Of a stretch of DNA of 64,000 bases, positions 43,276 to 56,176 are shown piece after piece. The translations under genes were made by a program, and so were the position numbers. Numbering within the stretch: the stretch's first letter is position 1; each line of letters opens with the position of its first letter. This stretch comes from Rebecca billardiae RCC1528 (taxonomy: Eukaryota; Haptophyta): positions 3,596,001-3,660,000 of the forward strand of contig OZ251225.1 of NCBI GenBank assembly GCA_965240325.2. Reading direction: 5' to 3'. Under the pieces are notes generated by a model that searched no databases, had not been told where the DNA came from, and saw only the letters and a program-made list of their open reading frames with translations.

Positions 43276-44087
43276 TAGTACCCCTCAGGTTTAAGCGTTC
43301 GCTTCGCTGGCTACGTGATTGCACGCCCGCTCACGCCGTGACGAGCGCACCATGGCGGCTCTCTCGCTTGTGGCGCACGGTCGGGGAGCACCCGCGTCTG
43401 CGCAGACACACGGCTCGCCCGCAAGTGTGCTGTGTCGCGCACGCGCGCGCTCGCGCGGCCGGCCATCGCGCACAGACCTGACTGGTCTCACATGCACCAG
43501 CATGGTCGTGCACGCACAGCGCCGCTCCGCGCACGCAATAAATTCGAGCGTGGTGCGCATGCACGTACACTCTGTGTCCCTGGTCCACACACAGCGTGTG
43601 AGCTCGTGCTTTGACCACGTGCAGGCGCACCACAGACTTTCGCGCAGCTGCCGCGCCGGGCCGTGCCAGCGGCTCGACAGGCTCAGCTCGTGGGCAGCGC
43701 TCGCTCGATTGCATGCTCCTGCCGCGCAGGGTGCCCAGCTTGCTGCGCTCGGTGTGTACTGGCGCGCTCGGACGGCACCCCGCGTACGCCTCGGGCCACG
43801 CGTGGGAGCCTAGCTCCACGCACGGAGGACTCGCAGGCGCAGGCCGGCGGCTGCCTCACACGGCTTGGTCGGGAGGCCGCCGCGCGGCTACCGTCGAGCT
43901 CGCCGATCGGCTGCACCTACTTTCAGCGCACGCTACCGCCGCCTCGCGCACGACACGGCAAGGTTGAACACGTGACTGTGGGCGGGCATCAGCCCCAAGT
44001 ACGCAGCCATCAGCACCACGGCCTTCACCTTCAGCGCCGACGATAGAGCCGCCGCTTGATTTTATCGCTTAAACTTGAGGGCCACTA
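43276..44087 (+). mobile_element. 812-bp TIR element, copy 3
   Basis: Internal copy, identical to copy 2 as far as read. Confidence 0.8.
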
Positions 44088-44407
44088 AGTCGGAGGCTGC
44101 TGAAAACCCGCGTGAGACGTGAGCATCATCGTAGGAGGTGTCGACGAAGATTCACTCTGACGCGTGCAGTCCGTTTCGACTCTGGCTGGCGCGCGCGCTA
44201 TATGGCTAGGACGGATCGTGCCGGAGCGCTCGGAGTAGCCGGCTTCTCCCCGTTGCACGAGACTGTGCTGCTCCATTGGCAACATGACTGGGTTGTCATT
44301 CGTAAGCGTCAGTCAGGGACGTGACATGTGATGACCATGGCCTAGGCCACTGAGACCGCAAGATCAAATCAGCCACAGGAGTTGTGACCTCGAGCGCGAG
44401 CGCGCGC

Positions 44408-46436
44408 GCTCGGCACGCCCCCCGCGCGTGTACCGCATGCCCGAGCCCGCCCTTCAGATGCGCACGGCGCGCGCGCCGACTCGGCGCTTCTCGCTGGCTC
44501 TAGCCGCAGCCGCACCTCTCCGTAGCCGTTGGTCGTGACACACCCAGCTCAGCTTGGTCAGATTCGAGCTCGAGCTCTCGCGCGCGCGACAGTAGAGGCG
44601 GGCCGCCGGTGCCATGTGTACGCTCATCGGGGCCGTACCTGGCGCTGCGCGCCGCGCCGGCGCGCGCGCGTGTGCGCACGCGCCGCAGCAGCCGTGTCGT
44701 TGCTTGAGCCGTGAGGCGCCGGCTGATCGGCAGGTCGGGAGGTCGTGAGATCTGAGCTGAGCCGAAACTCCGGCCGTGGCGGCGGCGCAGGATGAGCGCC
44801 GAGCGCGCGCGCGCGCCCTCGCGCTCGGCACGCCCCCCGCGCGTGTACCGCGTGCCCGAGCCCGCCCTTCAGATGCGCATGGCGCGCGCGCCGACTCGGC
44901 GCTTCTCGCTGGCTCTACCCGCAGCTCTCCGTAGCCGTTGGCCGTGACACACCCAGCTCAGCTTGGTCAGATTCGAGCTCGAGCTCTCGCGCGCACGACG
45001 GTAGAGGCGGGCCGCCGGTGCCATGTGTACGCTCACCGGGGCCGTACCTGGCGCTGCGCGCCGCGCCGGCGCGCGCGCGTGTGCGCACGCGCCGCAGCAG
45101 CCGTGTCGTTGCTTGAGCCGTGAGGCGCCGGCTGATCGGCAGGTCGGGAGGTCGTGAGATCTGAGCTGAGCCGAAACTCCGGCCGTGGCGGCGGCGCAGG
45201 ATGAGCGCCGAGCGCGCGCGCGCGCCCTCGCGCTCGGCACGCCCCCCGCGCGTGTACCGCGTGCCCGAGCCCGCCCTTCAGATGCGCATGGCGCGCGCGC
45301 CGACTCGGCGCTTCTCGCTGGCTCTACCCGCAGCTCTCCGTAGCCGTTGGCCGTGACACACCCAGCTCAGCTTGGTCAGATTCGAGCTCGAGCTCTCGCG
45401 CGCACGACGGTAGAGGCGGGCCGCCGGTGCCATGTGTACGCTCACCGGGGCCGTACCTGGCGCTGCGCGCCGCGCCGGCGCGCCAGCTTGCGCGCACGCG
45501 CCGCAGCAGCCGTGTTGTTGCCTGAGCCGTGAGGTGCCGGCTGATCGGCAGGTCGGGAGGTCGTGAGATCTGAGCTGAGCCGAAACTCCGGCCGTGGCGG
45601 CGGCGCAGGAGGAGCGCCGAGCGCGCGCGCGCGCCCTCGCGCTCGGCACGCCCCCCGCGCGTGTACCGCGTGCCCGAGCCCGCCCTTCAGATGCGCACGG
45701 CGCGCGCGCCGACTCGGCGCTTCTCGCTGGCTCTAGCCGCAGCCGCAGCTCTCCGTAGCCGTTGGCCGTGACACACCCAGCTCAGCTTGGTCAGATTCGA
45801 GCTCGAGCTCTCGCGCGCGCGACAGTAGAGGCGGGCCGCCGGTGCCATGTATACGCTCACTGGGGCCGTACCTGGCACTGCGCGCCGCGCCGGCGCGCCA
45901 GCTTGCGCGCACGCGCCGCAGCAGCCGTGTTGTTGCCTGAGCCGTGAGGCGCCGGCTGATCGGCAGGTCGGGAGGTCGTGAGATCTGAGCTGAGCCGAAA
46001 CTCCGGCCGTGGCGGCGGCGCAGGAGGAGCGCCGAGCGCGCGCGCGCGCCCTCGCGCTCGGCACGCCCCCCGCGCGTGTACCGCGTGCCCGAGCCCGCCC
46101 TTCAGATGCGCACGGCGCGCGCGCCGACTCGGCGCTTCTCGCTGGCTCTAGCCGCAGCCGCAGCTCTCCGTAGCCGTTGGCCGTGACACACCCAGCTCAG
46201 CTTGGTCAGATTCGAGCTCGAGCTCTCGCGCGCGCGACAGTAGAGGCGGGCCGCCGGTGCCATGTATACGCTCACTGGGGCCGTACCTGGCACTGCGCGC
46301 CGCGCCGGCGCGCCAGCTTGCGCGCACGCGCCGCAGCAGCCGTGTTGTTGCCTGAGCCGTGAGGCGCCGGCTGATCGGCAGGTCGTGAGGTCGTGTGAGC
46401 TGAGCTGAGCCAAACCTCTGGCCATGGTGGTGGCGC
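44408..46436. repeat. Nested 409/415-bp tandem array, unit 3
   Basis: Five subrepeats with the 415/409/409/415 spacing. Confidence 0.9.
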
Positions 46437-47198
46437 GCGGGCAGCTGTGACCTCAAGTGCGGGCGTGCACGCGCGTCGCACAGCCCTGCATCGACGTTAC
46501 CGGCATCTGGCTCGGTGAAGTCCGGCCCAAACATATGAGCCCCAGCACCATCTCAATGGCTTGGCCGAGCCCGTCGTTCACGGAGAGGTCGTGGCGATCA
46601 TAGGTCGCTGCCATCGCAGTCTTCGATACGCGCTGACCCTTCCTGTATGCCACGGCTAAGCTCAAGTTGGCCATGATCGTCGGCGCCGCTGCTCGCTGTG
46701 CGCATGGTCGCACCGTGGGGCTCTCGGCCGCCGGCGGCGGTCGCCCTGCAGCCATGCACAAGCTGCTTGCCGATTGGTCGGTTACAAGAATCTACTTTTG
46801 AATCGCAGCCATCATCCGTCCAAGAGCTCCGGCGACGGCCGCGTGCGGCGCGGTGGCGGCCGCCTGGGCGACACAGCGCGCGCAGCACCCGGCGTTAGAG
46901 CGCAATCGACGCATACAACCTCGAAGAGACAGCGCTAGTGGGTCGTACTATCGTGGTTTGCAGCCCTTCTCTCCATGCTCTGCGCATTGCCACCGCCGCG
47001 CGCCGCAACGCTTAAGCATCAGCGAGCTCTCGCAAATCACTACGCGCATGGTCTCCTCCTCGCCCACCAGGGCCGAATGATCGGAGGTCGCGCTGTGGTG
47101 GAATACCAACCTAAATATTGTCGTGCGCGTGGTGCAGCCCGGGCGCCTCAGCGCACCCCTGGCACCAGCGCACTATTTACCTCTCTTTTATTACCACT

Positions 47199-48010
47199 TA
47201 GTACCCCTCAGGTTTAAGCGTTCGCTTCGCTGGCTACGTGATTGCACGCCCGCTCACGCCGTGACGAGCGCACCATGGCGGCTCTCTCGCTTGTGGCGCA
47301 CGGTCGGGGAGCACCCGCGTCTGCGCAGACACACGGCTCGCCCGCAAGTGTGCTGTGTCGCGCACGCGCGCGCTCGCGCGGCCGGCCATCGCGCACAGAC
47401 CTGACTGGTCTCACATGCACCAGCATGGTCGTGCACGCACAGCGCCGCTCCGCGCACGCAATAAATTCGAGCGTGGTGCGCATGCACGTACACTCTGTGT
47501 CCCTGGTCCACACACAGCGTGTGAGCTCGTGCTTTGACCACGTGCAGGCGCACCACAGACTTTCGCGCAGCTGCCGCGCCGGGCCGTGCCAGCGGCTCGA
47601 CAGGCTCAGCTCGTGGGCAGCGCTCGCTCGATTGCATGCTCCTGCCGCGCAGGGTGCCCAGCTTGCTGCGCTCGGTGTGTACTGGCGCGCTCGGACGGCA
47701 CCCCGCGTACGCCTCGGGCCACGCGTGGGAGCCTAGCTCCACGCACGGAGGACTCGCAGGCGCAGGCCGGCGGCTGCCTCACACGGCTTGGTCGGGAGGC
47801 CGCCGCGCGGCTACCGTCGAGCTCGCCGATCGGCTGCACCTACTTTCAGCGCACGCTACCGCCGCCTCGCGCACGACACGGCAAGGTTGAACACGTGACT
47901 GTGGGCGGGCATCAGCCCCAAGTACGCAGCCATCAGCACCACGGCCTTCACCTTCAGCGCCGACGATAGAGCCGCCGCTTGATTTTATCGCTTAAACTTG
48001 AGGGCCACTA
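47199..48010 (+). mobile_element. 812-bp TIR element, copy 4
   Basis: Internal copy, identical to copy 2 as far as read. Confidence 0.8.
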
Positions 48011-48330
48011 AGTCGGAGGCTGCTGAAAACCCGCGTGAGACGTGAGCATCATCGTAGGAGGTGTCGACGAAGATTCACTCTGACGCGTGCAGTCCGTTTC
48101 GACTCTGGCTGGCGCGCGCGCTATATGGCTAGGACGGATCGTGCCGGAGCGCTCGGAGTAGCCGGCTTCTCCCCGTTGCACGAGACTGTGCTGCTCCATT
48201 GGCAACATGACTGGGTTGTCATTCGTAAGCGTCAGTCAGGGACGTGACATGTGATGACCATGGCCTAGGCCACTGAGACCGCAAGATCAAATCAGCCACA
48301 GGAGTTGTGACCTCGAGCGCGAGCGCGCGC

Positions 48331-50359
48331 GCTCGGCACGCCCCCCGCGCGTGTACCGCATGCCCGAGCCCGCCCTTCAGATGCGCACGGCGCGCGCGCC
48401 GACTCGGCGCTTCTCGCTGGCTCTAGCCGCAGCCGCACCTCTCCGTAGCCGTTGGTCGTGACACACCCAGCTCAGCTTGGTCAGATTCGAGCTCGAGCTC
48501 TCGCGCGCGCGACAGTAGAGGCGGGCCGCCGGTGCCATGTGTACGCTCATCGGGGCCGTACCTGGCGCTGCGCGCCGCGCCGGCGCGCGCGCGTGTGCGC
48601 ACGCGCCGCAGCAGCCGTGTCGTTGCTTGAGCCGTGAGGCGCCGGCTGATCGGCAGGTCGGGAGGTCGTGAGATCTGAGCTGAGCCGAAACTCCGGCCGT
48701 GGCGGCGGCGCAGGATGAGCGCCGAGCGCGCGCGCGCGCCCTCGCGCTCGGCACGCCCCCCGCGCGTGTACCGCGTGCCCGAGCCCGCCCTTCAGATGCG
48801 CATGGCGCGCGCGCCGACTCGGCGCTTCTCGCTGGCTCTACCCGCAGCTCTCCGTAGCCGTTGGCCGTGACACACCCAGCTCAGCTTGGTCAGATTCGAG
48901 CTCGAGCTCTCGCGCGCACGACGGTAGAGGCGGGCCGCCGGTGCCATGTGTACGCTCACCGGGGCCGTACCTGGCGCTGCGCGCCGCGCCGGCGCGCGCG
49001 CGTGTGCGCACGCGCCGCAGCAGCCGTGTCGTTGCTTGAGCCGTGAGGCGCCGGCTGATCGGCAGGTCGGGAGGTCGTGAGATCTGAGCTGAGCCGAAAC
49101 TCCGGCCGTGGCGGCGGCGCAGGATGAGCGCCGAGCGCGCGCGCGCGCCCTCGCGCTCGGCACGCCCCCCGCGCGTGTACCGCGTGCCCGAGCCCGCCCT
49201 TCAGATGCGCATGGCGCGCGCGCCGACTCGGCGCTTCTCGCTGGCTCTACCCGCAGCTCTCCGTAGCCGTTGGCCGTGACACACCCAGCTCAGCTTGGTC
49301 AGATTCGAGCTCGAGCTCTCGCGCGCACGACGGTAGAGGCGGGCCGCCGGTGCCATGTGTACGCTCACCGGGGCCGTACCTGGCGCTGCGCGCCGCGCCG
49401 GCGCGCCAGCTTGCGCGCACGCGCCGCAGCAGCCGTGTTGTTGCCTGAGCCGTGAGGTGCCGGCTGATCGGCAGGTCGGGAGGTCGTGAGATCTGAGCTG
49501 AGCCGAAACTCCGGCCGTGGCGGCGGCGCAGGAGGAGCGCCGAGCGCGCGCGCGCGCCCTCGCGCTCGGCACGCCCCCCGCGCGTGTACCGCGTGCCCGA
49601 GCCCGCCCTTCAGATGCGCACGGCGCGCGCGCCGACTCGGCGCTTCTCGCTGGCTCTAGCCGCAGCCGCAGCTCTCCGTAGCCGTTGGCCGTGACACACC
49701 CAGCTCAGCTTGGTCAGATTCGAGCTCGAGCTCTCGCGCGCGCGACAGTAGAGGCGGGCCGCCGGTGCCATGTATACGCTCACTGGGGCCGTACCTGGCA
49801 CTGCGCGCCGCGCCGGCGCGCCAGCTTGCGCGCACGCGCCGCAGCAGCCGTGTTGTTGCCTGAGCCGTGAGGCGCCGGCTGATCGGCAGGTCGGGAGGTC
49901 GTGAGATCTGAGCTGAGCCGAAACTCCGGCCGTGGCGGCGGCGCAGGAGGAGCGCCGAGCGCGCGCGCGCGCCCTCGCGCTCGGCACGCCCCCCGCGCGT
50001 GTACCGCGTGCCCGAGCCCGCCCTTCAGATGCGCACGGCGCGCGCGCCGACTCGGCGCTTCTCGCTGGCTCTAGCCGCAGCCGCAGCTCTCCGTAGCCGT
50101 TGGCCGTGACACACCCAGCTCAGCTTGGTCAGATTCGAGCTCGAGCTCTCGCGCGCGCGACAGTAGAGGCGGGCCGCCGGTGCCATGTATACGCTCACTG
50201 GGGCCGTACCTGGCACTGCGCGCCGCGCCGGCGCGCCAGCTTGCGCGCACGCGCCGCAGCAGCCGTGTTGTTGCCTGAGCCGTGAGGCGCCGGCTGATCG
50301 GCAGGTCGTGAGGTCGTGTGAGCTGAGCTGAGCCAAACCTCTGGCCATGGTGGTGGCGC
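48331..50359. repeat. Nested 409/415-bp tandem array, unit 4
   Basis: Five subrepeats with the 415/409/409/415 spacing. Confidence 0.9.
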
Positions 50360-51121
50360 GCGGGCAGCTGTGACCTCAAGTGCGGGCGTGCACGCGCGTC
50401 GCACAGCCCTGCATCGACGTTACCGGCATCTGGCTCGGTGAAGTCCGGCCCAAACATATGAGCCCCAGCACCATCTCAATGGCTTGGCCGAGCCCGTCGT
50501 TCACGGAGAGGTCGTGGCGATCATAGGTCGCTGCCATCGCAGTCTTCGATACGCGCTGACCCTTCCTGTATGCCACGGCTAAGCTCAAGTTGGCCATGAT
50601 CGTCGGCGCCGCTGCTCGCTGTGCGCATGGTCGCACCGTGGGGCTCTCGGCCGCCGGCGGCGGTCGCCCTGCAGCCATGCACAAGCTGCTTGCCGATTGG
50701 TCGGTTACAAGAATCTACTTTTGAATCGCAGCCATCATCCGTCCAAGAGCTCCGGCGACGGCCGCGTGCGGCGCGGTGGCGGCCGCCTGGGCGACACAGC
50801 GCGCGCAGCACCCGGCGTTAGAGCGCAATCGACGCATACAACCTCGAAGAGACAGCGCTAGTGGGTCGTACTATCGTGGTTTGCAGCCCTTCTCTCCATG
50901 CTCTGCGCATTGCCACCGCCGCGCGCCGCAACGCTTAAGCATCAGCGAGCTCTCGCAAATCACTACGCGCATGGTCTCCTCCTCGCCCACCAGGGCCGAA
51001 TGATCGGAGGTCGCGCTGTGGTGGAATACCAACCTAAATATTGTCGTGCGCGTGGTGCAGCCCGGGCGCCTCAGCGCACCCCTGGCACCAGCGCACTATT
51101 TACCTCTCTTTTATTACCACT

Positions 51122-51933
51122 TAGTACCCCTCAGGTTTAAGCGTTCGCTTCGCTGGCTACGTGATTGCACGCCCGCTCACGCCGTGACGAGCGCACCATG
51201 GCGGCTCTCTCGCTTGTGGCGCACGGTCGGGGAGCACCCGCGTCTGCGCAGACACACGGCTCGCCCGCAAGTGTGCTGTGTCGCGCACGCGCGCGCTCGC
51301 GCGGCCGGCCATCGCGCACAGACCTGACTGGTCTCACATGCACCAGCATGGTCGTGCACGCACAGCGCCGCTCCGCGCACGCAATAAATTCGAGCGTGGT
51401 GCGCATGCACGTACACTCTGTGTCCCTGGTCCACACACAGCGTGTGAGCTCGTGCTTTGACCACGTGCAGGCGCACCACAGACTTTCGCGCAGCTGCCGC
51501 GCCGGGCCGTGCCAGCGGCTCGACAGGCTCAGCTCGTGGGCAGCGCTCGCTCGATTGCATGCTCCTGCCGCGCAGGGTGCCCAGCTTGCTGCGCTCGGTG
51601 TGTACTGGCGCGCTCGGACGGCACCCCGCGTACGCCTCGGGCCACGCGTGGGAGCCTAGCTCCACGCACGGAGGACTCGCAGGCGCAGGCCGGCGGCTGC
51701 CTCACACGGCTTGGTCGGGAGGCCGCCGCGCGGCTACCGTCGAGCTCGCCGATCGGCTGCACCTACTTTCAGCGCACGCTACCGCCGCCTCGCGCACGAC
51801 ACGGCAAGGTTGAACACGTGACTGTGGGCGGGCATCAGCCCCAAGTACGCAGCCATCAGCACCACGGCCTTCACCTTCAGCGCCGACGATAGAGCCGCCG
51901 CTTGATTTTATCGCTTAAACTTGAGGGCCACTA
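51122..51933 (+). mobile_element. 812-bp TIR element, copy 5
   Basis: Internal copy, identical to copy 2 as far as read. Confidence 0.8.
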
Positions 51934-52253
51934 AGTCGGAGGCTGCTGAAAACCCGCGTGAGACGTGAGCATCATCGTAGGAGGTGTCGACGAAGATTCA
52001 CTCTGACGCGTGCAGTCCGTTTCGACTCTGGCTGGCGCGCGCGCTATATGGCTAGGACGGATCGTGCCGGAGCGCTCGGAGTAGCCGGCTTCTCCCCGTT
52101 GCACGAGACTGTGCTGCTCCATTGGCAACATGACTGGGTTGTCATTCGTAAGCGTCAGTCAGGGACGTGACATGTGATGACCATGGCCTAGGCCACTGAG
52201 ACCGCAAGATCAAATCAGCCACAGGAGTTGTGACCTCGAGCGCGAGCGCGCGC

Positions 52254-54282
52254 GCTCGGCACGCCCCCCGCGCGTGTACCGCATGCCCGAGCCCGCCCTT
52301 CAGATGCGCACGGCGCGCGCGCCGACTCGGCGCTTCTCGCTGGCTCTAGCCGCAGCCGCACCTCTCCGTAGCCGTTGGTCGTGACACACCCAGCTCAGCT
52401 TGGTCAGATTCGAGCTCGAGCTCTCGCGCGCGCGACAGTAGAGGCGGGCCGCCGGTGCCATGTGTACGCTCATCGGGGCCGTACCTGGCGCTGCGCGCCG
52501 CGCCGGCGCGCGCGCGTGTGCGCACGCGCCGCAGCAGCCGTGTCGTTGCTTGAGCCGTGAGGCGCCGGCTGATCGGCAGGTCGGGAGGTCGTGAGATCTG
52601 AGCTGAGCCGAAACTCCGGCCGTGGCGGCGGCGCAGGATGAGCGCCGAGCGCGCGCGCGCGCCCTCGCGCTCGGCACGCCCCCCGCGCGTGTACCGCGTG
52701 CCCGAGCCCGCCCTTCAGATGCGCATGGCGCGCGCGCCGACTCGGCGCTTCTCGCTGGCTCTACCCGCAGCTCTCCGTAGCCGTTGGCCGTGACACACCC
52801 AGCTCAGCTTGGTCAGATTCGAGCTCGAGCTCTCGCGCGCACGACGGTAGAGGCGGGCCGCCGGTGCCATGTGTACGCTCACCGGGGCCGTACCTGGCGC
52901 TGCGCGCCGCGCCGGCGCGCGCGCGTGTGCGCACGCGCCGCAGCAGCCGTGTCGTTGCTTGAGCCGTGAGGCGCCGGCTGATCGGCAGGTCGGGAGGTCG
53001 TGAGATCTGAGCTGAGCCGAAACTCCGGCCGTGGCGGCGGCGCAGGATGAGCGCCGAGCGCGCGCGCGCGCCCTCGCGCTCGGCACGCCCCCCGCGCGTG
53101 TACCGCGTGCCCGAGCCCGCCCTTCAGATGCGCATGGCGCGCGCGCCGACTCGGCGCTTCTCGCTGGCTCTACCCGCAGCTCTCCGTAGCCGTTGGCCGT
53201 GACACACCCAGCTCAGCTTGGTCAGATTCGAGCTCGAGCTCTCGCGCGCACGACGGTAGAGGCGGGCCGCCGGTGCCATGTGTACGCTCACCGGGGCCGT
53301 ACCTGGCGCTGCGCGCCGCGCCGGCGCGCCAGCTTGCGCGCACGCGCCGCAGCAGCCGTGTTGTTGCCTGAGCCGTGAGGTGCCGGCTGATCGGCAGGTC
53401 GGGAGGTCGTGAGATCTGAGCTGAGCCGAAACTCCGGCCGTGGCGGCGGCGCAGGAGGAGCGCCGAGCGCGCGCGCGCGCCCTCGCGCTCGGCACGCCCC
53501 CCGCGCGTGTACCGCGTGCCCGAGCCCGCCCTTCAGATGCGCACGGCGCGCGCGCCGACTCGGCGCTTCTCGCTGGCTCTAGCCGCAGCCGCAGCTCTCC
53601 GTAGCCGTTGGCCGTGACACACCCAGCTCAGCTTGGTCAGATTCGAGCTCGAGCTCTCGCGCGCGCGACAGTAGAGGCGGGCCGCCGGTGCCATGTATAC
53701 GCTCACTGGGGCCGTACCTGGCACTGCGCGCCGCGCCGGCGCGCCAGCTTGCGCGCACGCGCCGCAGCAGCCGTGTTGTTGCCTGAGCCGTGAGGCGCCG
53801 GCTGATCGGCAGGTCGGGAGGTCGTGAGATCTGAGCTGAGCCGAAACTCCGGCCGTGGCGGCGGCGCAGGAGGAGCGCCGAGCGCGCGCGCGCGCCCTCG
53901 CGCTCGGCACGCCCCCCGCGCGTGTACCGCGTGCCCGAGCCCGCCCTTCAGATGCGCACGGCGCGCGCGCCGACTCGGCGCTTCTCGCTGGCTCTAGCCG
54001 CAGCCGCAGCTCTCCGTAGCCGTTGGCCGTGACACACCCAGCTCAGCTTGGTCAGATTCGAGCTCGAGCTCTCGCGCGCGCGACAGTAGAGGCGGGCCGC
54101 CGGTGCCATGTATACGCTCACTGGGGCCGTACCTGGCACTGCGCGCCGCGCCGGCGCGCCAGCTTGCGCGCACGCGCCGCAGCAGCCGTGTTGTTGCCTG
54201 AGCCGTGAGGCGCCGGCTGATCGGCAGGTCGTGAGGTCGTGTGAGCTGAGCTGAGCCAAACCTCTGGCCATGGTGGTGGCGC
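52254..54282. repeat. Nested 409/415-bp tandem array, unit 5
   Basis: Five subrepeats with the 415/409/409/415 spacing. Confidence 0.9.
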
Positions 54283-55044
54283 GCGGGCAGCTGTGACCTC
54301 AAGTGCGGGCGTGCACGCGCGTCGCACAGCCCTGCATCGACGTTACCGGCATCTGGCTCGGTGAAGTCCGGCCCAAACATATGAGCCCCAGCACCATCTC
54401 AATGGCTTGGCCGAGCCCGTCGTTCACGGAGAGGTCGTGGCGATCATAGGTCGCTGCCATCGCAGTCTTCGATACGCGCTGACCCTTCCTGTATGCCACG
54501 GCTAAGCTCAAGTTGGCCATGATCGTCGGCGCCGCTGCTCGCTGTGCGCATGGTCGCACCGTGGGGCTCTCGGCCGCCGGCGGCGGTCGCCCTGCAGCCA
54601 TGCACAAGCTGCTTGCCGATTGGTCGGTTACAAGAATCTACTTTTGAATCGCAGCCATCATCCGTCCAAGAGCTCCGGCGACGGCCGCGTGCGGCGCGGT
54701 GGCGGCCGCCTGGGCGACACAGCGCGCGCAGCACCCGGCGTTAGAGCGCAATCGACGCATACAACCTCGAAGAGACAGCGCTAGTGGGTCGTACTATCGT
54801 GGTTTGCAGCCCTTCTCTCCATGCTCTGCGCATTGCCACCGCCGCGCGCCGCAACGCTTAAGCATCAGCGAGCTCTCGCAAATCACTACGCGCATGGTCT
54901 CCTCCTCGCCCACCAGGGCCGAATGATCGGAGGTCGCGCTGTGGTGGAATACCAACCTAAATATTGTCGTGCGCGTGGTGCAGCCCGGGCGCCTCAGCGC
55001 ACCCCTGGCACCAGCGCACTATTTACCTCTCTTTTATTACCACT

Positions 55045-55856
55045 TAGTACCCCTCAGGTTTAAGCGTTCGCTTCGCTGGCTACGTGATTGCACGCCCGCT
55101 CACGCCGTGACGAGCGCACCATGGCGGCTCTCTCGCTTGTGGCGCACGGTCGGGGAGCACCCGCGTCTGCGCAGACACACGGCTCGCCCGCAAGTGTGCT
55201 GTGTCGCGCACGCGCGCGCTCGCGCGGCCGGCCATCGCGCACAGACCTGACTGGTCTCACATGCACCAGCATGGTCGTGCACGCACAGCGCCGCTCCGCG
55301 CACGCAATAAATTCGAGCGTGGTGCGCATGCACGTACACTCTGTGTCCCTGGTCCACACACAGCGTGTGAGCTCGTGCTTTGACCACGTGCAGGCGCACC
55401 ACAGACTTTCGCGCAGCTGCCGCGCCGGGCCGTGCCAGCGGCTCGACAGGCTCAGCTCGTGGGCAGCGCTCGCTCGATTGCATGCTCCTGCCGCGCAGGG
55501 TGCCCAGCTTGCTGCGCTCGGTGTGTACTGGCGCGCTCGGACGGCACCCCGCGTACGCCTCGGGCCACGCGTGGGAGCCTAGCTCCACGCACGGAGGACT
55601 CGCAGGCGCAGGCCGGCGGCTGCCTCACACGGCTTGGTCGGGAGGCCGCCGCGCGGCTACCGTCGAGCTCGCCGATCGGCTGCACCTACTTTCAGCGCAC
55701 GCTACCGCCGCCTCGCGCACGACACGGCAAGGTTGAACACGTGACTGTGGGCGGGCATCAGCCCCAAGTACGCAGCCATCAGCACCACGGCCTTCACCTT
55801 CAGCGCCGACGATAGAGCCGCCGCTTGATTTTATCGCTTAAACTTGAGGGCCACTA
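55045..55856 (+). mobile_element. 812-bp TIR element, copy 6
   Basis: Internal copy. The spacer that follows carries C at 55934, a variant otherwise found only in unit 1 (36319). Confidence 0.8.
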
Positions 55857-56176
55857 AGTCGGAGGCTGCTGAAAACCCGCGTGAGACGTGAGCATCATCG
55901 TAGGAGGTGTCGACGAAGATTCACTCTGACGCGCGCAGTCCGTTTCGACTCTGGCTGGCGCGCGCGCTATATGGCTAGGACGGATCGTGCCGGAGCGCTC
56001 GGAGTAGCCGGCTTCTCCCCGTTGCACGAGACTGTGCTGCTCCATTGGCAACATGACTGGGTTGTCATTCGTAAGCGTCAGTCAGGGACGTGACATGTGA
56101 TGACCATGGCCTAGGCCACTGAGACCGCAAGATCAAATCAGCCACAGGAGTTGTGACCTCGAGCGCGAGCGCGCGC